From contig NZ_CP108109.1 in NCBI RefSeq assembly GCF_036199905.1, forward strand, positions 1 to 64,000: a DNA stretch of 64,000 nucleotides. The letters run 5' to 3'. Origin of the DNA: Streptomyces sp. NBC_00223. GTDB taxonomy: Bacteria > Actinomycetota > Actinomycetes > Streptomycetales > Streptomycetaceae. Under the pieces are notes generated by a model. That model saw nothing but the letters and a program-made list of their open reading frames with translations. It did no database searches and was not told the origin of the DNA. Shown one piece after another: positions 33,756 to 42,726 of the stretch; within the stretch, counting starts at the first letter, position 1; each line of letters starts with the position of its first letter. The translations under genes were made by a program, and so were the position numbers.

Positions 33756-35216
33756 CTACGCGCCCGCAGAGGGCCCCTTCCGCAACCAGCGGGCCACGGC
33801 TCCGCGCACGTCGTGCCAGAGGCTGTCGCGGATCTCGGTCAGGGACCGTTCGTAGGCCGGCAGACCGTCGGGCCAGTGGGCGCCGCGCCCGTAACCCTCG
33901 GCCACGTTGTAGTGGACCAGCGCCTGATCGAGCACCGACCGCAGGCCCGCCCGCAGCGCGTCCGTATCCGCGTCCGCCGGTACGGCGTCCCCCGTCAGGG
34001 ACCGTACGGCGAGGGCGGTCCCTGACGGCTCCCAGAGGCTCTCCCGCAGGTCCCCGAACCCGGCCCGGTGCCGGCACCCGACGGCGTCCCACCGGGCCAG
34101 CTTCCGGTTCAGCTCCAGATACCGGCCGAGATCGGCGGCGTGCACGCGTTCGGCCTCCCGCTCCCCCTCGGTGCGGCGGTCCCACACCCGAAGGCCGAAG
34201 AGTTCCTCCAACTCGGCGGTAAACAGGAGTTCCGCCTGTGACGTACCGCCCACCACACGGTATCCGCGGAAATGGGCCGGGACCGAACCGACCGCGACAG
34301 GCCAGTCCGTATCGCTGACCGCCACACCCTCCCTGACCTCGATCGCCTGACGGAGACCGCCGGTGAAGCCGAGGCCGTCCGGCAGCGTTCCCGAGGGGAG
34401 GCGCAGCACCTCGCCGCCGGCCAGTTCGTACTCCTCCCCTCGCCGGGACCGGCGCGCGAGCACCGCCTCGACCGCCCGTTTCTCCAGTAGCAGGGCCGCC
34501 GTGCTCACGGGGACGACCACCCCGTAGGCGTCGTGCAGCCGCTCCCGGCCGCGGGGAGTCAGCCGCGGCACGGCGCTCTCCGCGTCGACGGTGACGTCCG
34601 CGCCCTCGCGCAGGCCCGCCGCGAAACCGGCGATACGCCGCAGCTCGCCGGCCGGCGTGACGTCCTTCTCCAGCAGCGTGATCCGACGGTTGAAGGCGAT
34701 CATGACCTGACCGGGGTCGGAGACCACCGCGGCGGGCGTACCCCGGCCGACCCGGGCCGCGCGGTCCATGACCCGTGCGTCGGCAAGGGCGTCGGGTCCG
34801 AAGCGGCTCAGGGCGCCGAAGGTGACATCGGCGGCGTAGGCAGATCTGCGTCCGGCCGCGTCCATGCCCGACCGTACGGTGGCGGCGACGACGCCCAGTG
34901 GGCCGTACACCGCCCGTGCCGCCGCGGCTTCGGCCTCCGCCGCTTCCTCGTCCGGGCAGATCATGTGAACGCCCTCGCCGGACAGGGAGAGCAGCAGCGC
35001 GGCCAGCAGCCGCGTACCCCGCATTCGGTCGGGGCCGGCCGCCCGGCCGCCGTGGACGACCGTGCCGCCCGCGACCCGCGCGGCCATGACGCGCACGTCG
35101 TCGTCGAAGACCACGTTCCGCGCTGCCGTGCCCGGCCGGTCCAGCAGGCACAGCGCCGGTCCGGCGAGGTCTTCCAGGGCCGCGCCGTGCCGGGCCCGGG
35201 CTCTCAGATCGTCCAC
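33756..35216 (-). CDS. Degenerate SecA-like protein lacking the Walker A motif
   Basis: 486 aa. Segments align by eye with the SecA DEAD domain: LLSLSGEGVHMICPDEEAAE corresponds to SecA's GKGVHVVTVNDYLA, GMDAAGRRSAYAADVTFGA to the SecA stretch before TNNEFGFDYLRDN, and FRGYRVVGGTS with ELFGLRVW to the region around the second helicase half. Where SecA has TGEGKT this protein has RAAGPDRMRG. The usual DEAD-box and GTSVE-type motifs are not seen. It cannot be a normal translocase ATPase. It may be an adaptor or a repurposed fold. It is single, with no sec genes nearby. Confidence 0.65.
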   Translation of the reverse strand: MDDLRARARHGAALEDLAGPALCLLDRPGTAARNVVFDDDVRVMAARVAGGTVVHGGRAAGPDRMRGTRLLAALLLSLSGEGVHMICPDEEAAEAEAAAARAVYGPLGVVAATVRSGMDAAGRRSAYAADVTFGALSRFGPDALADARVMDRAARVGRGTPAAVVSDPGQVMIAFNRRITLLEKDVTPAGELRRIAGFAAGLREGADVTVDAESAVPRLTPRGRERLHDAYGVVVPVSTAALLLEKRAVEAVLARRSRRGEEYELAGGEVLRLPSGTLPDGLGFTGGLRQAIEVREGVAVSDTDWPVAVGSVPAHFRGYRVVGGTSQAELLFTAELEELFGLRVWDRRTEGEREAERVHAADLGRYLELNRKLARWDAVGCRHRAGFGDLRESLWEPSGTALAVRSLTGDAVPADADTDALRAGLRSVLDQALVHYNVAEGYGRGAHWPDGLPAYERSLTEIRDSLWHDVRGAVARWLRKGPSAGA

Positions 35217-35390
35217 GTCGCTCCCCCGCCCCCGGCTGTGTCGGCGCCGGATGTCCTCCGTGCTATCAGTCCGTCCGAGGTATCGGCCCCCGATACGGCC
35301 CCGGCCTCGGGCTGATTCTCCTCGCCCGCGCGCCGCGGGGGCGGCTTCGGTGGGAAGGAGGCGCGATTCGGTGCCTTGTGGCGGCGGACG

Positions 35391-36167
35391 TCAGGGCCTG
35401 CGGCCCCAGGCGGTCACGCACACCAGTGCCGCGACCGCTGCGAAGAGGGGTACGGCCATGGCCCAGGCCGGGGAGGCCGCCCGTACGCCGGCCGCCGCTG
35501 CCGCGCCCGAGGTCAGCGCGATCAGCCGCAGTACGTCGCCCAGAGCCGGGCGGCCGGCGTCGGGGCCCGCGGCGCGGACGGCCAGGGTCGTGAGCGTGCC
35601 CGTGAAGTACGTTCCCGGGCCGCCGGCCCGGCCCGCTCCCACCAGCGCGGCCGACTGCACCCCCATCGCCGCCGCGAGCACGGTCAGTACGACATCGCGC
35701 CACGGCTGTCCCGGCGCCCCACCCGCCACCGCCCAGCCCACGGTCACGGCCGCCAGCAGCGCCGTCTCCACGGCGAGCCAGCGCACCACCGCCGCCGGCC
35801 ACCGCGACTCCGGTTCCCCCGGCAGCCGCCGGCAGAACCGTCCCACCACCACGGCGCCCACGACGTAACCGGCCAGCGCCAGCAGCGGCGCCGACAGTCC
35901 GCTGTCGCCGCCCGCCCTGGTCAACGCGAGCCCCAGCAGCACCAGATTCCCGGTCATCACCCCCGCGAAGACCCGCCCCAGCGCGGTGAAGGCCAGTACG
36001 TCCACCGCGCCCGCCACCCCCGCGAACAACACCAGCGCAGCCCACTCACCACGCCCCGGACCCACCGCCCACCTCCTCCGTACCTCCGCCCACCCCACCA
36101 CATCGCTCCCGCGCTCCGCCCGGCAACACACCAGGGGGCGGGTCGTCCGCGGTACGTTCGCCGACAT
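35391..36167 (-). CDS. DUF1275 (YoaK-like) membrane protein
   Basis: 258 aa. The family signature AGAVDVLAFTALGRVFAGVMTGN is visible over residues about 50-73, followed by five more hydrophobic segments and a late GTYFTGTLTTLAVRA motif. Six-helix membrane proteins of this family are widespread and of unknown function. The start at 36167 is followed by about 35 polar residues; a later start is possible. Confidence 0.85.
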   Translation of the reverse strand: MSANVPRTTRPLVCCRAERGSDVVGWAEVRRRWAVGPGRGEWAALVLFAGVAGAVDVLAFTALGRVFAGVMTGNLVLLGLALTRAGGDSGLSAPLLALAGYVVGAVVVGRFCRRLPGEPESRWPAAVVRWLAVETALLAAVTVGWAVAGGAPGQPWRDVVLTVLAAAMGVQSAALVGAGRAGGPGTYFTGTLTTLAVRAAGPDAGRPALGDVLRLIALTSGAAAAAGVRAASPAWAMAVPLFAAVAALVCVTAWGRRP

Positions 36168-36229
36168 CGGCGCCGCGGCAGGACGCGCGCAAGCAGGGGA
36201 CGTCGCTACGTCGAGGCCCGTACGGAGAG

Positions 36230-36442
36230 GTGGGGGGTGAGGGAGCTGTCGCGCTGGTGGGTCGGATCATCGCGGCGGACTACGTCGACGACGAGCCGAG
36301 CGGTCGGCTCGACCGGCTCGGCGGCGCCCTCGCCTGTCCGGCGGGGCACCTCGGCGATCCGATCTTCTGGCCGAAGGGGCCCGCGCCCTCGGCCGAGGAG
36401 GTGGTCGAGCAGGCGATGGCCTACCGGCCGACGGCCCTGTGA
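36230..36442 (+). CDS. Small colicin/pyocin-immunity-like protein
   Basis: 70 aa from GTG 36230. The pattern ALVGRII, DDEPSGRLDRLGGAL, CPAGHLGDPIFWPKG, EEVVEQAMAYRP parallels the DNase-colicin immunity fold. Im9-type proteins have LVTTIC, the EELVKLVTHFE helix, HPSGSDLIYYP and a C-terminal helix. Streptomyces carry many such orphans, sometimes annotated as e9imm peptide. No toxin gene is adjacent, so real immunity function is doubtful. Confidence 0.6.
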   Translation: MGGEGAVALVGRIIAADYVDDEPSGRLDRLGGALACPAGHLGDPIFWPKGPAPSAEEVVEQAMAYRPTAL

Positions 36443-36530
36443 GCGCGGCGGCGCCACCACCCCCGCGCCCCGAGCGGGTGGACCGCCGGCCGGCCGCCGG
36501 ACGTTCTCGTACAGCCCGGCGGCAGCGCGG

Positions 36531-37268
36531 TCACGTGGTCTCCCGGTGTGTGGCCGTCAGGGCCGCGTGCGCGTCCAGGGCCCGCGCCAGGCGGTCCGCG
36601 TCGTCCTCGGCGATCGCCTCCACCAGCTCCCGGTGGATCTCGGGGCCCGCCGCCGGGCTCCCGGCCGCAGTGTCCGTCGCGGCCTCCGCCGATGCCTCGG
36701 CTGTGATGTCCTTGAGCCGGCTCTGCACGAACTCCAGCAGTGACACATAGGTGTGACGCAGGATCTGGTTCGGGGTGATCTCCGCGATCCGGCGGTGCAG
36801 CGCCCAGCTCGCGGCCAGGCAGTCGGCCGTGTCCGGTTCCCGCGAGGCCAGCGCGTCCGCGAGCCCCCGCAGTTCGGCCACGTCCGCGGCCGTGCGGTAC
36901 CGCATCGCCTCCCTGGCCACCAGCGGCTCCAGCGCGTCACGGACCGTCAGGCAGTCCGGGACCGACACCGAGTCACCGCTGAGTTCGAGCATCTTGCGGC
37001 CGAGGCGGACCAGCGCCGGCGGCGAGGCGACGAACACGCCGCCCTTGACCCCCGGCCGGACCGAGATCGTGCCGCGCGACAGCAGCAGCCGTACCGACTC
37101 GTTGAACGTCGCGACCGCCACGTCGAACTCCCGGCGCAGGCTCTGCTTGGTGCCCAGACGGTGGCCGCTGGGCAGTTCCTGCTGCGCGATCCTCGCCTCG
37201 ATCCGCTTGGCCACCGCCTCGGCCCGCGACACCTGGCGCAGCTCGTCTCGGGTGTCCTCGATGCTCAT
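36531..37268 (-). CDS. GntR-family (FCD/FadR-type) transcriptional regulator
   Basis: 245 aa from ATG 37268. Winged-helix domain at residues about 12-80 (HRLGTKQSLRREFDVAVATFNESVRLLLSRG in pieces of the GntR pattern, ending ISVRPGVKGGVFVA). A helical FCD ligand domain follows (TVRDALEPLVAREAM, LHRRIAEITPNQIL, HRELVEAIAEDDADRLARAL). It lies 120 bases downstream of the creatininase gene on the same strand and is the likely local regulator of the transporter operon. The FCD metal/ligand residues suggest a small carboxylate or amide ligand; this is inference. Confidence 0.88.
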   Translation of the reverse strand: MSIEDTRDELRQVSRAEAVAKRIEARIAQQELPSGHRLGTKQSLRREFDVAVATFNESVRLLLSRGTISVRPGVKGGVFVASPPALVRLGRKMLELSGDSVSVPDCLTVRDALEPLVAREAMRYRTAADVAELRGLADALASREPDTADCLAASWALHRRIAEITPNQILRHTYVSLLEFVQSRLKDITAEASAEAATDTAAGSPAAGPEIHRELVEAIAEDDADRLARALDAHAALTATHRETT

Positions 37269-37388
37269 GGCTGGTGCCCTTCGGCTGGTTGGGGTGAGAC
37301 CGCGAGAGTAGCGAGCGGTTCGGCGGCCGGTCCGCCCGGTGGGGGCGTGGGGCATCGGCCCGGCCCTGACGCGTTTCGTGCCGTGCGC

Positions 37389-38264
37389 TCACCTGTCCGC
37401 TCGGCCGCCCGCGCCGAGCCGGGCCTCGATGGCGTCCGCGGCCAGGAGGGCGGACACCGTGTGGGCGCGCCGGCCCTCGGCGCGGCCGGCCGCGGCGGGG
37501 TCGCCGAAGTAGCCGAGCGGTGTGGTGTGCCGGGCGTCGTCGAACCCCCGCCGCCAGACGGCGAGTTCGGCCGGTCCGAGGTCGGTGGCGGCCAGCGCGG
37601 CGCGGACGTCCTCGCGGACCAGCTCCGGGTGCGCGTGCATCATCACCGACGTCTCCCACCGCCCGGCGTGCACATCGGCGTACGGCCCCTGAGCGGCGGC
37701 CGCGTCGGGGTCGTCGCCGTGCACGGTCAGGCACGGGTCGCCGGGGTCGAGGCCGAGGCGGTGGGCCAGGGCGGGTTCCAGGACGAAGCTGGCGTCGACG
37801 CCGGAACGCTCCCGGCCGGCCCGTACGCCCTCGTACAGCGTCCGGTTGTGCAGCGCGTCGCCGTGGCCGGAGAAGCAGAAGACGTGCCGGAAGCCGTCGC
37901 GGGCCATTCCCGCCAGCAGATCGGCGGTGATCTCCCGCATCAGCTCGGGGCGGACGCCGTAGGAGGCGGGGAAGCTGCCGGAGACGACGTTGATCCCCCA
38001 GTAGTACGGGGGCACGATCAGCGCCTCGACCCCGTGTGCGGCGAGCAGTTGGCGGACCGCGCGCAGCCGGGCGCTGGGCAGGTACACGTCGGTGCCGGCC
38101 GGGAGGTGGGGGCCGTGCTGCTCGATGACGCCGAACGCCCACAGCAGTACGGCGCCGTCGCGGGCCGCGCGTTCGACCTCGTACCAGGTCAGCTCGGCCA
38201 TGGTGCCGGCGAGGACGTCCGTTCCCGGCGCCTCGCCGGCACCCGTACCGTGTTCCCCGCTCAC
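37389..38264 (-). CDS. Creatininase-family amidohydrolase
   Basis: 291 aa from GTG 38264, overlapping the ATPase stop by four bases (GTGA). Metal-ligand motifs of the family are present: GVIEQHGPHLPAGTD (Glu48, His50, Asp59), FSGHGDALHN, and HAGRWETSVMM. Family members open cyclic or linear amide bonds (creatinine, N-formyl or lactam substrates) or act in cofactor maturation. Being last in a transporter operon, it probably acts on the imported compound. The substrate is not known. Confidence 0.88.
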   Translation of the reverse strand: MSGEHGTGAGEAPGTDVLAGTMAELTWYEVERAARDGAVLLWAFGVIEQHGPHLPAGTDVYLPSARLRAVRQLLAAHGVEALIVPPYYWGINVVSGSFPASYGVRPELMREITADLLAGMARDGFRHVFCFSGHGDALHNRTLYEGVRAGRERSGVDASFVLEPALAHRLGLDPGDPCLTVHGDDPDAAAAQGPYADVHAGRWETSVMMHAHPELVREDVRAALAATDLGPAELAVWRRGFDDARHTTPLGYFGDPAAAGRAEGRRAHTVSALLAADAIEARLGAGGRADR

Positions 38265-39118
38265 ACCGCGGCTCCGGCCGTCGCCCCGGCGCCTTGGGTG
38301 TGGAACACCTTGGCGTGCTGCACCTGTTCGTAGACCTGCGCCCGCAGCGCGGCGAAGCGCGGCAGCGCGCGGGTGGCCAACTGCTCGCGCTCGGCGGGCA
38401 GATCGACCGCGATGTCCTCCATGACCACGGTCGGCGACGCGGAGAGCACCAGCACCCGCTGCCCGAGGTAGACCGCCTCGTCGATGTCGTGGGTGACGAA
38501 GAGGACGGTCATGCCCAGGTCGCGCCACAACGAGCGGGTGAGGTCCTCCAGTTCGGCGCGGGTCTGGGCGTCGACCGCGGCGAAGGGCTCGTCCATCAGC
38601 AGGACGGCGGGCTGGTAGGCGACCGCGCGGGCGATGGCCACCCGCTGCTGCATGCCGCCGGACAGCTGCCAGGGGTAGGCGGCGGGCACGTCGGTGAGGC
38701 CGACGGCCTCGAGCGCGTCGGCGACGAGCCGGTCGCGTTCGGGCCTGGGCACCTTCTTCTGCTTGAGCGGCAGGGCGATGTTCTGCTCGACGGTCATCCA
38801 GGGGAACAGGCTGCGGCCGTACTCCTGGAAGACCACGGCCATGTCCTTGGGCGGCTCGTGCACCGGGCGGCCGGCCAGCCGTACCTCACCGCCGGAGGGT
38901 GCCAGCAGGCCGGCGACGCACTTGAGCAGCGTCGTCTTGCCGGCTCCCGAGGGGCCGACGATGCAGGCCAGGTCGCCGGCGGCGACACCGAACGTCAGGT
39001 CGCGCACCGCCTCCACGGTCCGCCCGGCGCCCTGGTAGGTCTTGCGGACGCCCTGGACCTCCAGCAGAGCAGGGGCCGTGTCCTTGGTCGCGGCGGGGGC
39101 CGCGTCGGTGCCGCTCAT
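38261..39118 (-). CDS. ABC transporter ATPase, nitrate/sulfonate/taurine type
   Basis: 285 aa. Walker A is GPSGAGKTTL, the Q-loop is in VVFQEYGRSLFPWM, the signature is LSGGMQQRVAIARA, Walker B is VLLMDEPFAAVD, and the H-loop is FVTHDIDEAVYLG. These are the SsuB/TauB/NrtD features. It energises the two permeases upstream. ATGA overlap with the permease gene at 39115-39118 and GTGA overlap with the creatininase gene indicate coupled translation. Confidence 0.93.
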   Translation of the reverse strand: MSGTDAAPAATKDTAPALLEVQGVRKTYQGAGRTVEAVRDLTFGVAAGDLACIVGPSGAGKTTLLKCVAGLLAPSGGEVRLAGRPVHEPPKDMAVVFQEYGRSLFPWMTVEQNIALPLKQKKVPRPERDRLVADALEAVGLTDVPAAYPWQLSGGMQQRVAIARAVAYQPAVLLMDEPFAAVDAQTRAELEDLTRSLWRDLGMTVLFVTHDIDEAVYLGQRVLVLSASPTVVMEDIAVDLPAEREQLATRALPRFAALRAQVYEQVQHAKVFHTQGAGATAGAAV

Positions 39119-39903
39119 CGCTCTCCCCTCTGGGAACGGTGGAGCCCGTGGTACCAGCCGAGGACCCGGGACTCGAACAGGTGGAACAGTAGGGACAGGG
39201 CGAAGCCGATCAGGCCGAGGAGCAGGATGCCGCTCCACATCTCCGGGATGGCGAAGCTCCGCTGGAACTCCACGATCGCGAAGCCGAGTCCGTTGGAGCT
39301 GGCGAACATCTCGCTGATCACCATGAGGATCAGCGAGAGCGACAGCGCCTGCCGCATGCCGACGACGATTTGCGGGCCGGCGGCCGGCAGCACCAGACGG
39401 CGCAGCCGGGCGGTGCCGGTCAGGCCGTAGCAGCGCGCGGTGTCGGCGAGCACCTCGTCGATCGCGCGGACGCCCTCGATGGTGTTGAGCAGGATCGGCC
39501 AGACCGAGCCGGAGATGATCACGACGATCTTCATCCGGTCGCCGATGCCGCTCACGAGCATGAGCACCGGGATCAGCACGGGGGGCGGGATCGCCCGGAA
39601 GAACTCCAGGACCGGTTCGAACAGCGCCCTGATCCGGCGGTGGGAGCCGAGCAGTACGCCCAGACCGACGCCGATCACGACCGCGCCGGCGTAGCCGGCC
39701 GCCAGCCGGGCGAGGCTGGGCAGGACGTCGTCGGTGATCCGCCGGGAGAGCCAGGTGTCGCCGAAGGCGGTGAGGATCTTGTCCAGCGTCGGGTAGTAGA
39801 AGCTGTCGCTCCTGGCGGCCATCCACCACCACAGCGCCAGCAGCGCCGCGGGCAGCCCGAACAGGAAGAGCAGGCTCCGGCCGGCGTTCTTGAGTGTCCT
39901 CAT
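39115..39903 (-). CDS. ABC transporter permease (NitT/TauT type)
   Basis: 262 aa from ATG 39903, overlapping the first permease's stop. Six hydrophobic segments, with the EAA-loop motif near GVRAIDEVLADTARCYGLT and LVLPAAGPQIVVGMRQAL. Paired with the next upstream permease it forms the membrane channel. Confidence 0.92.
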   Translation of the reverse strand: MRTLKNAGRSLLFLFGLPAALLALWWWMAARSDSFYYPTLDKILTAFGDTWLSRRITDDVLPSLARLAAGYAGAVVIGVGLGVLLGSHRRIRALFEPVLEFFRAIPPPVLIPVLMLVSGIGDRMKIVVIISGSVWPILLNTIEGVRAIDEVLADTARCYGLTGTARLRRLVLPAAGPQIVVGMRQALSLSLILMVISEMFASSNGLGFAIVEFQRSFAIPEMWSGILLLGLIGFALSLLFHLFESRVLGWYHGLHRSQRGER

Positions 39904-40841
39904 GTCACGGCCTCCGTCCGTACCGAGGTGTGCCAGGACAGCACCCGCCGCTCCAGCGCCCGGGCCAGTACGTTCACCAGCACGCCGAGCGCGCCGGTCA
40001 CGATGACGAGGGCGTACATCGTGGCGATCGCGTTGCCGGCCTGGGCGAGCGCGATCCGGCTGCCCAGGCCCGGGCTGCCGATGAGCAGTTCGGCGCTGAT
40101 GGACAGGATCAGCGCCACCGAGGCGGACAGCCGGACGCCCGTCATCAGATAGGGAAGGGTGGTCGGCCACACCAGGTGGCGCAGCCGGGTCCATACGGTG
40201 AACCGGTAGCTGGCGGCGGTGTCGCGGGCGACCGGGTCGACGTCCTGGACGCCGTGCAGCACCTGGAGCAGCACCGGCCAGAACGAGGCGTACACGACGA
40301 GCAGCAGCTTGGACTGGAGGCCGGTGCCGTAGACCAGGACGGCCAGCGGGACCAGTGCGACCGAGGGGATCGGGCGCAGGAACTCGATGGTCGAGGCGGT
40401 GGCCCTGCGCAGGAAGCCGACGCTGCCGATCAGCAGGCCGAGGACGACGCCGGCGGCCACGGCGATGGCCAGCCCGTACGCCCAGCCCTTGGCGGTGTCG
40501 AGCAGGGCCTGCCAGAAGGAGCCCCGGCCGGCTTCGTCGGCCAGCGCGGAGGCCATGTCGCTGAACGGCGGCAGGTAGTCGGGCGAGACCACGCCCAGGC
40601 GGGGCAGCGCCTCCAGCGCGCCGGCCAGCAGCAGGATGCCGACGACTCCGAGGACCGGGTCCGGGACGGATCGGGCCCAGTCGGCGGGGCGGGAGGCGGG
40701 GCGGTCGGGCAGCGGGGCGGGGCCGGTGCCTTCGCCGTCGCGGGGGCCGGTGGGTGTGGCGGACCCCGGCGGGCTCTCTTCGGCCGGCTGTGGCGCGCCC
40801 GCCCGCCCGGGGCCGCCGCGTTGCTGAAGTTTCACATCCAT
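39900..40841 (-). CDS. ABC transporter permease (NitT/TauT type)
   Basis: 313 aa, ATG 40841. A Pro/Gly-rich cytosolic N-terminus of about 55 residues is unusual for the family. Six membrane segments follow, with the EAA-type loop DVDPVARDTAASYRFTVW and LVWPTTLPYLMTGVRL. The gap 40842-41039 to the binding-protein gene contains GC-rich short repeats that can fold (on the minus strand) into partial hairpins, perhaps tuning expression below the more abundant binding protein. Confidence 0.92.
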   Translation of the reverse strand: MDVKLQQRGGPGRAGAPQPAEESPPGSATPTGPRDGEGTGPAPLPDRPASRPADWARSVPDPVLGVVGILLLAGALEALPRLGVVSPDYLPPFSDMASALADEAGRGSFWQALLDTAKGWAYGLAIAVAAGVVLGLLIGSVGFLRRATASTIEFLRPIPSVALVPLAVLVYGTGLQSKLLLVVYASFWPVLLQVLHGVQDVDPVARDTAASYRFTVWTRLRHLVWPTTLPYLMTGVRLSASVALILSISAELLIGSPGLGSRIALAQAGNAIATMYALVIVTGALGVLVNVLARALERRVLSWHTSVRTEAVT

Positions 40842-41039
40842 CTCCGACTTCTCGGGGCTTCTCGGGGGTGCGCAGGGCCGAGGTGGGCTGCGGCTTGGCC
40901 GCGTCCGGGCCGATTGCGGGTGGCTTACGGGCTGTTGGGGCTTCCCGGGCCCCGGGGGCTCGCGGCTCCGCGGGGCCGGGGAGGTACGCGGCCGGGCTCC
41001 GCGGGGCCGGGGCTCCGCAGGGCCGGGCGTCGCTGCGGG

Positions 41040-42029
41040 TCAGCCCTTCATCAGCTTGTCGAGCGGGTCGAGATTGTCGATCAGGCCCGTGTCGACGGCG
41101 AGTTTGGCCAGGGGCTCGATCTGGTCCCGGGTCGTCGTCGGGTCCCAGCCGGGCAGCGTCACATGGGCGCTGACGCCCTTGTCCAGGGTGAGGTAGGTGT
41201 CCAGCGCGGCCCGGGCCTCGTCGGGGTGCGCCTCGCCGTACCGCAGCGACTCCTGGAGCGCGGCGGTGAACTCCTTGACGACCTTGGGGTGTTTGGCGGC
41301 GTACGACTCGGACGCGAACCACGCGGCGAACGGGATCTTCGGGCCCATGCTCGCGTAGCTGACCGGCAGCGGGTGCGCGCCCTGGTCCTTGGCGACGGAG
41401 ATGAACGGCTCGCTGAGCATGGCGGCGTCGACCTGGCCGGAGTGCAGCGCGGCCGGCATGTCGGGGATGGGCACCTCGACCAGCTTCAGGCCGTCGTCGG
41501 AGACGCCGTGGGCCTTGAGGGTCGAGCGGACGGCCACCTCGTTGATGCCGCGCAGGGTGTTGACGGCGATCTTCTTGCCCGCCAGGTCCGCGACGGTCTT
41601 GATCTTCGGGTCGTCGGTCAGCAACTGGCCCGAACCGTCCTGCAGTTCGTTGTCCGACGCGCGGGCGCCCACCGAGACCATACGGACCGGGACGCCCTTG
41701 CTCTTGGCGATCAGCAGGCTGACGAGGTTGGAGTACCCGAACTGGAAGTCGCCGCTGACGACGGCGGGCACGATGGCGGCGCCGCCCTGCGAGTTCTGGG
41801 TGGTGACCTGGAGGCCCTGCTTGGCGAAGAAGCCCTTCTTGATGCCGAGTTGCACCGGGGCGATGTCGATGATGGGGATGACGCCGAGCTTGATCTTGAC
41901 CGGCCCGGAGCCCTCGTCCCCGCTGCCGCTACCGCTGCCGTTCGACCCGCAGGCGGTGACGGCGGTGAGGGCGAGGGTGGCCACGGCCGCGTAGGCGGTG
42001 AATCTCCTGCGGCTGCGTAAGAACGGCAT
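41040..42029 (-). CDS. ABC transporter substrate-binding lipoprotein (NMT1/SsuA type)
   Basis: 329 aa. A signal peptide with twin-Arg-like RSRRRF start, hydrophobic core and lipobox TAVTAC is followed by a Gly-Ser linker. The type-2 periplasmic-binding fold then shows KIKLGVIPIIDIAPVQLGIK, SGDFQFGYSNLVSLLIAKS, ADLAGKKIAVNTLRGINEV and GQVDAAMLSEPF. It captures the substrate outside the membrane. First gene of the operon; the candidate promoter/operator is about 550 bases upstream. Confidence 0.92.
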   Translation of the reverse strand: MPFLRSRRRFTAYAAVATLALTAVTACGSNGSGSGSGDEGSGPVKIKLGVIPIIDIAPVQLGIKKGFFAKQGLQVTTQNSQGGAAIVPAVVSGDFQFGYSNLVSLLIAKSKGVPVRMVSVGARASDNELQDGSGQLLTDDPKIKTVADLAGKKIAVNTLRGINEVAVRSTLKAHGVSDDGLKLVEVPIPDMPAALHSGQVDAAMLSEPFISVAKDQGAHPLPVSYASMGPKIPFAAWFASESYAAKHPKVVKEFTAALQESLRYGEAHPDEARAALDTYLTLDKGVSAHVTLPGWDPTTTRDQIEPLAKLAVDTGLIDNLDPLDKLMKG

Positions 42030-42601
42030 GTCGACTCCCTGTGCTGGTGCGTTCGTGAAGTGGGGTGGGTTTCCGGCCTCTTGGCGCGGCCGGGCGGTGC
42101 GGGGTGCCGTCCCGGCGGGTGGGGTCGGCGGGTGCGCGGGCCCGCGGGCCCGCGGGCCCTGGGGCAGCGCGGGGGTACGGCGCCGGGTGGGGGCGCCGGC
42201 GGTGGTGGAGCGGTGGCGGTACGGGCCGTGGCCGTGCCCGTGGGGGTGGTGCGGCGGCGGGCGCCGGGCGGGTCGGAGTGGCCGGGGTGGGGCCCGGCGG
42301 ACCGTCAGCCGGGGCCGGTCAGCGTCGCCGGGGTGAACCTCCGGGCGGGCGTACGGTCGCCGCGCCCGTGAGCCGGCCGCCGTGGCGGCGGCGCCGCGCT
42401 CTGCCCGGCAGTGCGCCCACGGCCGTCCCGATCGTCCACGCGCCCATGGCGCTTCCCCTCCTGGCTCACCGCGGCCGGGCGACGGCCGCGCCCCGCTCGG
42501 GCCGGCCTGACGGCCCGCGGCGTGGCGGTGCGACGCGTTCGTTCCAGTACGTCCTGACCCGGCGCGGTGCGCCGGTGGTTGGAGTATGGAACACGCGAAC
42601 G

Positions 42602-42627
42602 GTTGTAATCAATACATTGATAGCAAC
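42602..42627 (-). promoter_or_regulatory. 26-bp palindrome over a candidate promoter, likely GntR operator
   Basis: The arms GTTG, ATCAAT / ATTGAT, CAAC match symmetrically (20 of 26 positions). On the minus strand TTGATT (42612-42607), 18 bases, CATACT (42588-42583) form a plausible promoter whose -35 lies inside the palindrome. Binding here would block transcription toward the transporter operon. The stretch 42030-42582 between promoter and first gene is G-rich and has no supported gene. Confidence 0.55.
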
Positions 42628-42726
42628 TAATTCCCTCCCGCCGACGCCGAGTTGCCCCTCGGCCCCGGTCGGCCCGCGCGGCCGGGGGCGGCCGAATCCC
42701 TCCGCCGGACCGGAAGTGTCCCGCAG

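Noticed and set aside
33499-35151. Minus-strand frame of 550 codons overlapping the SecA-like gene
   Set aside because: Gly/Arg-rich alternative frame; the SecA-like motifs and GC3 are in the other frame.
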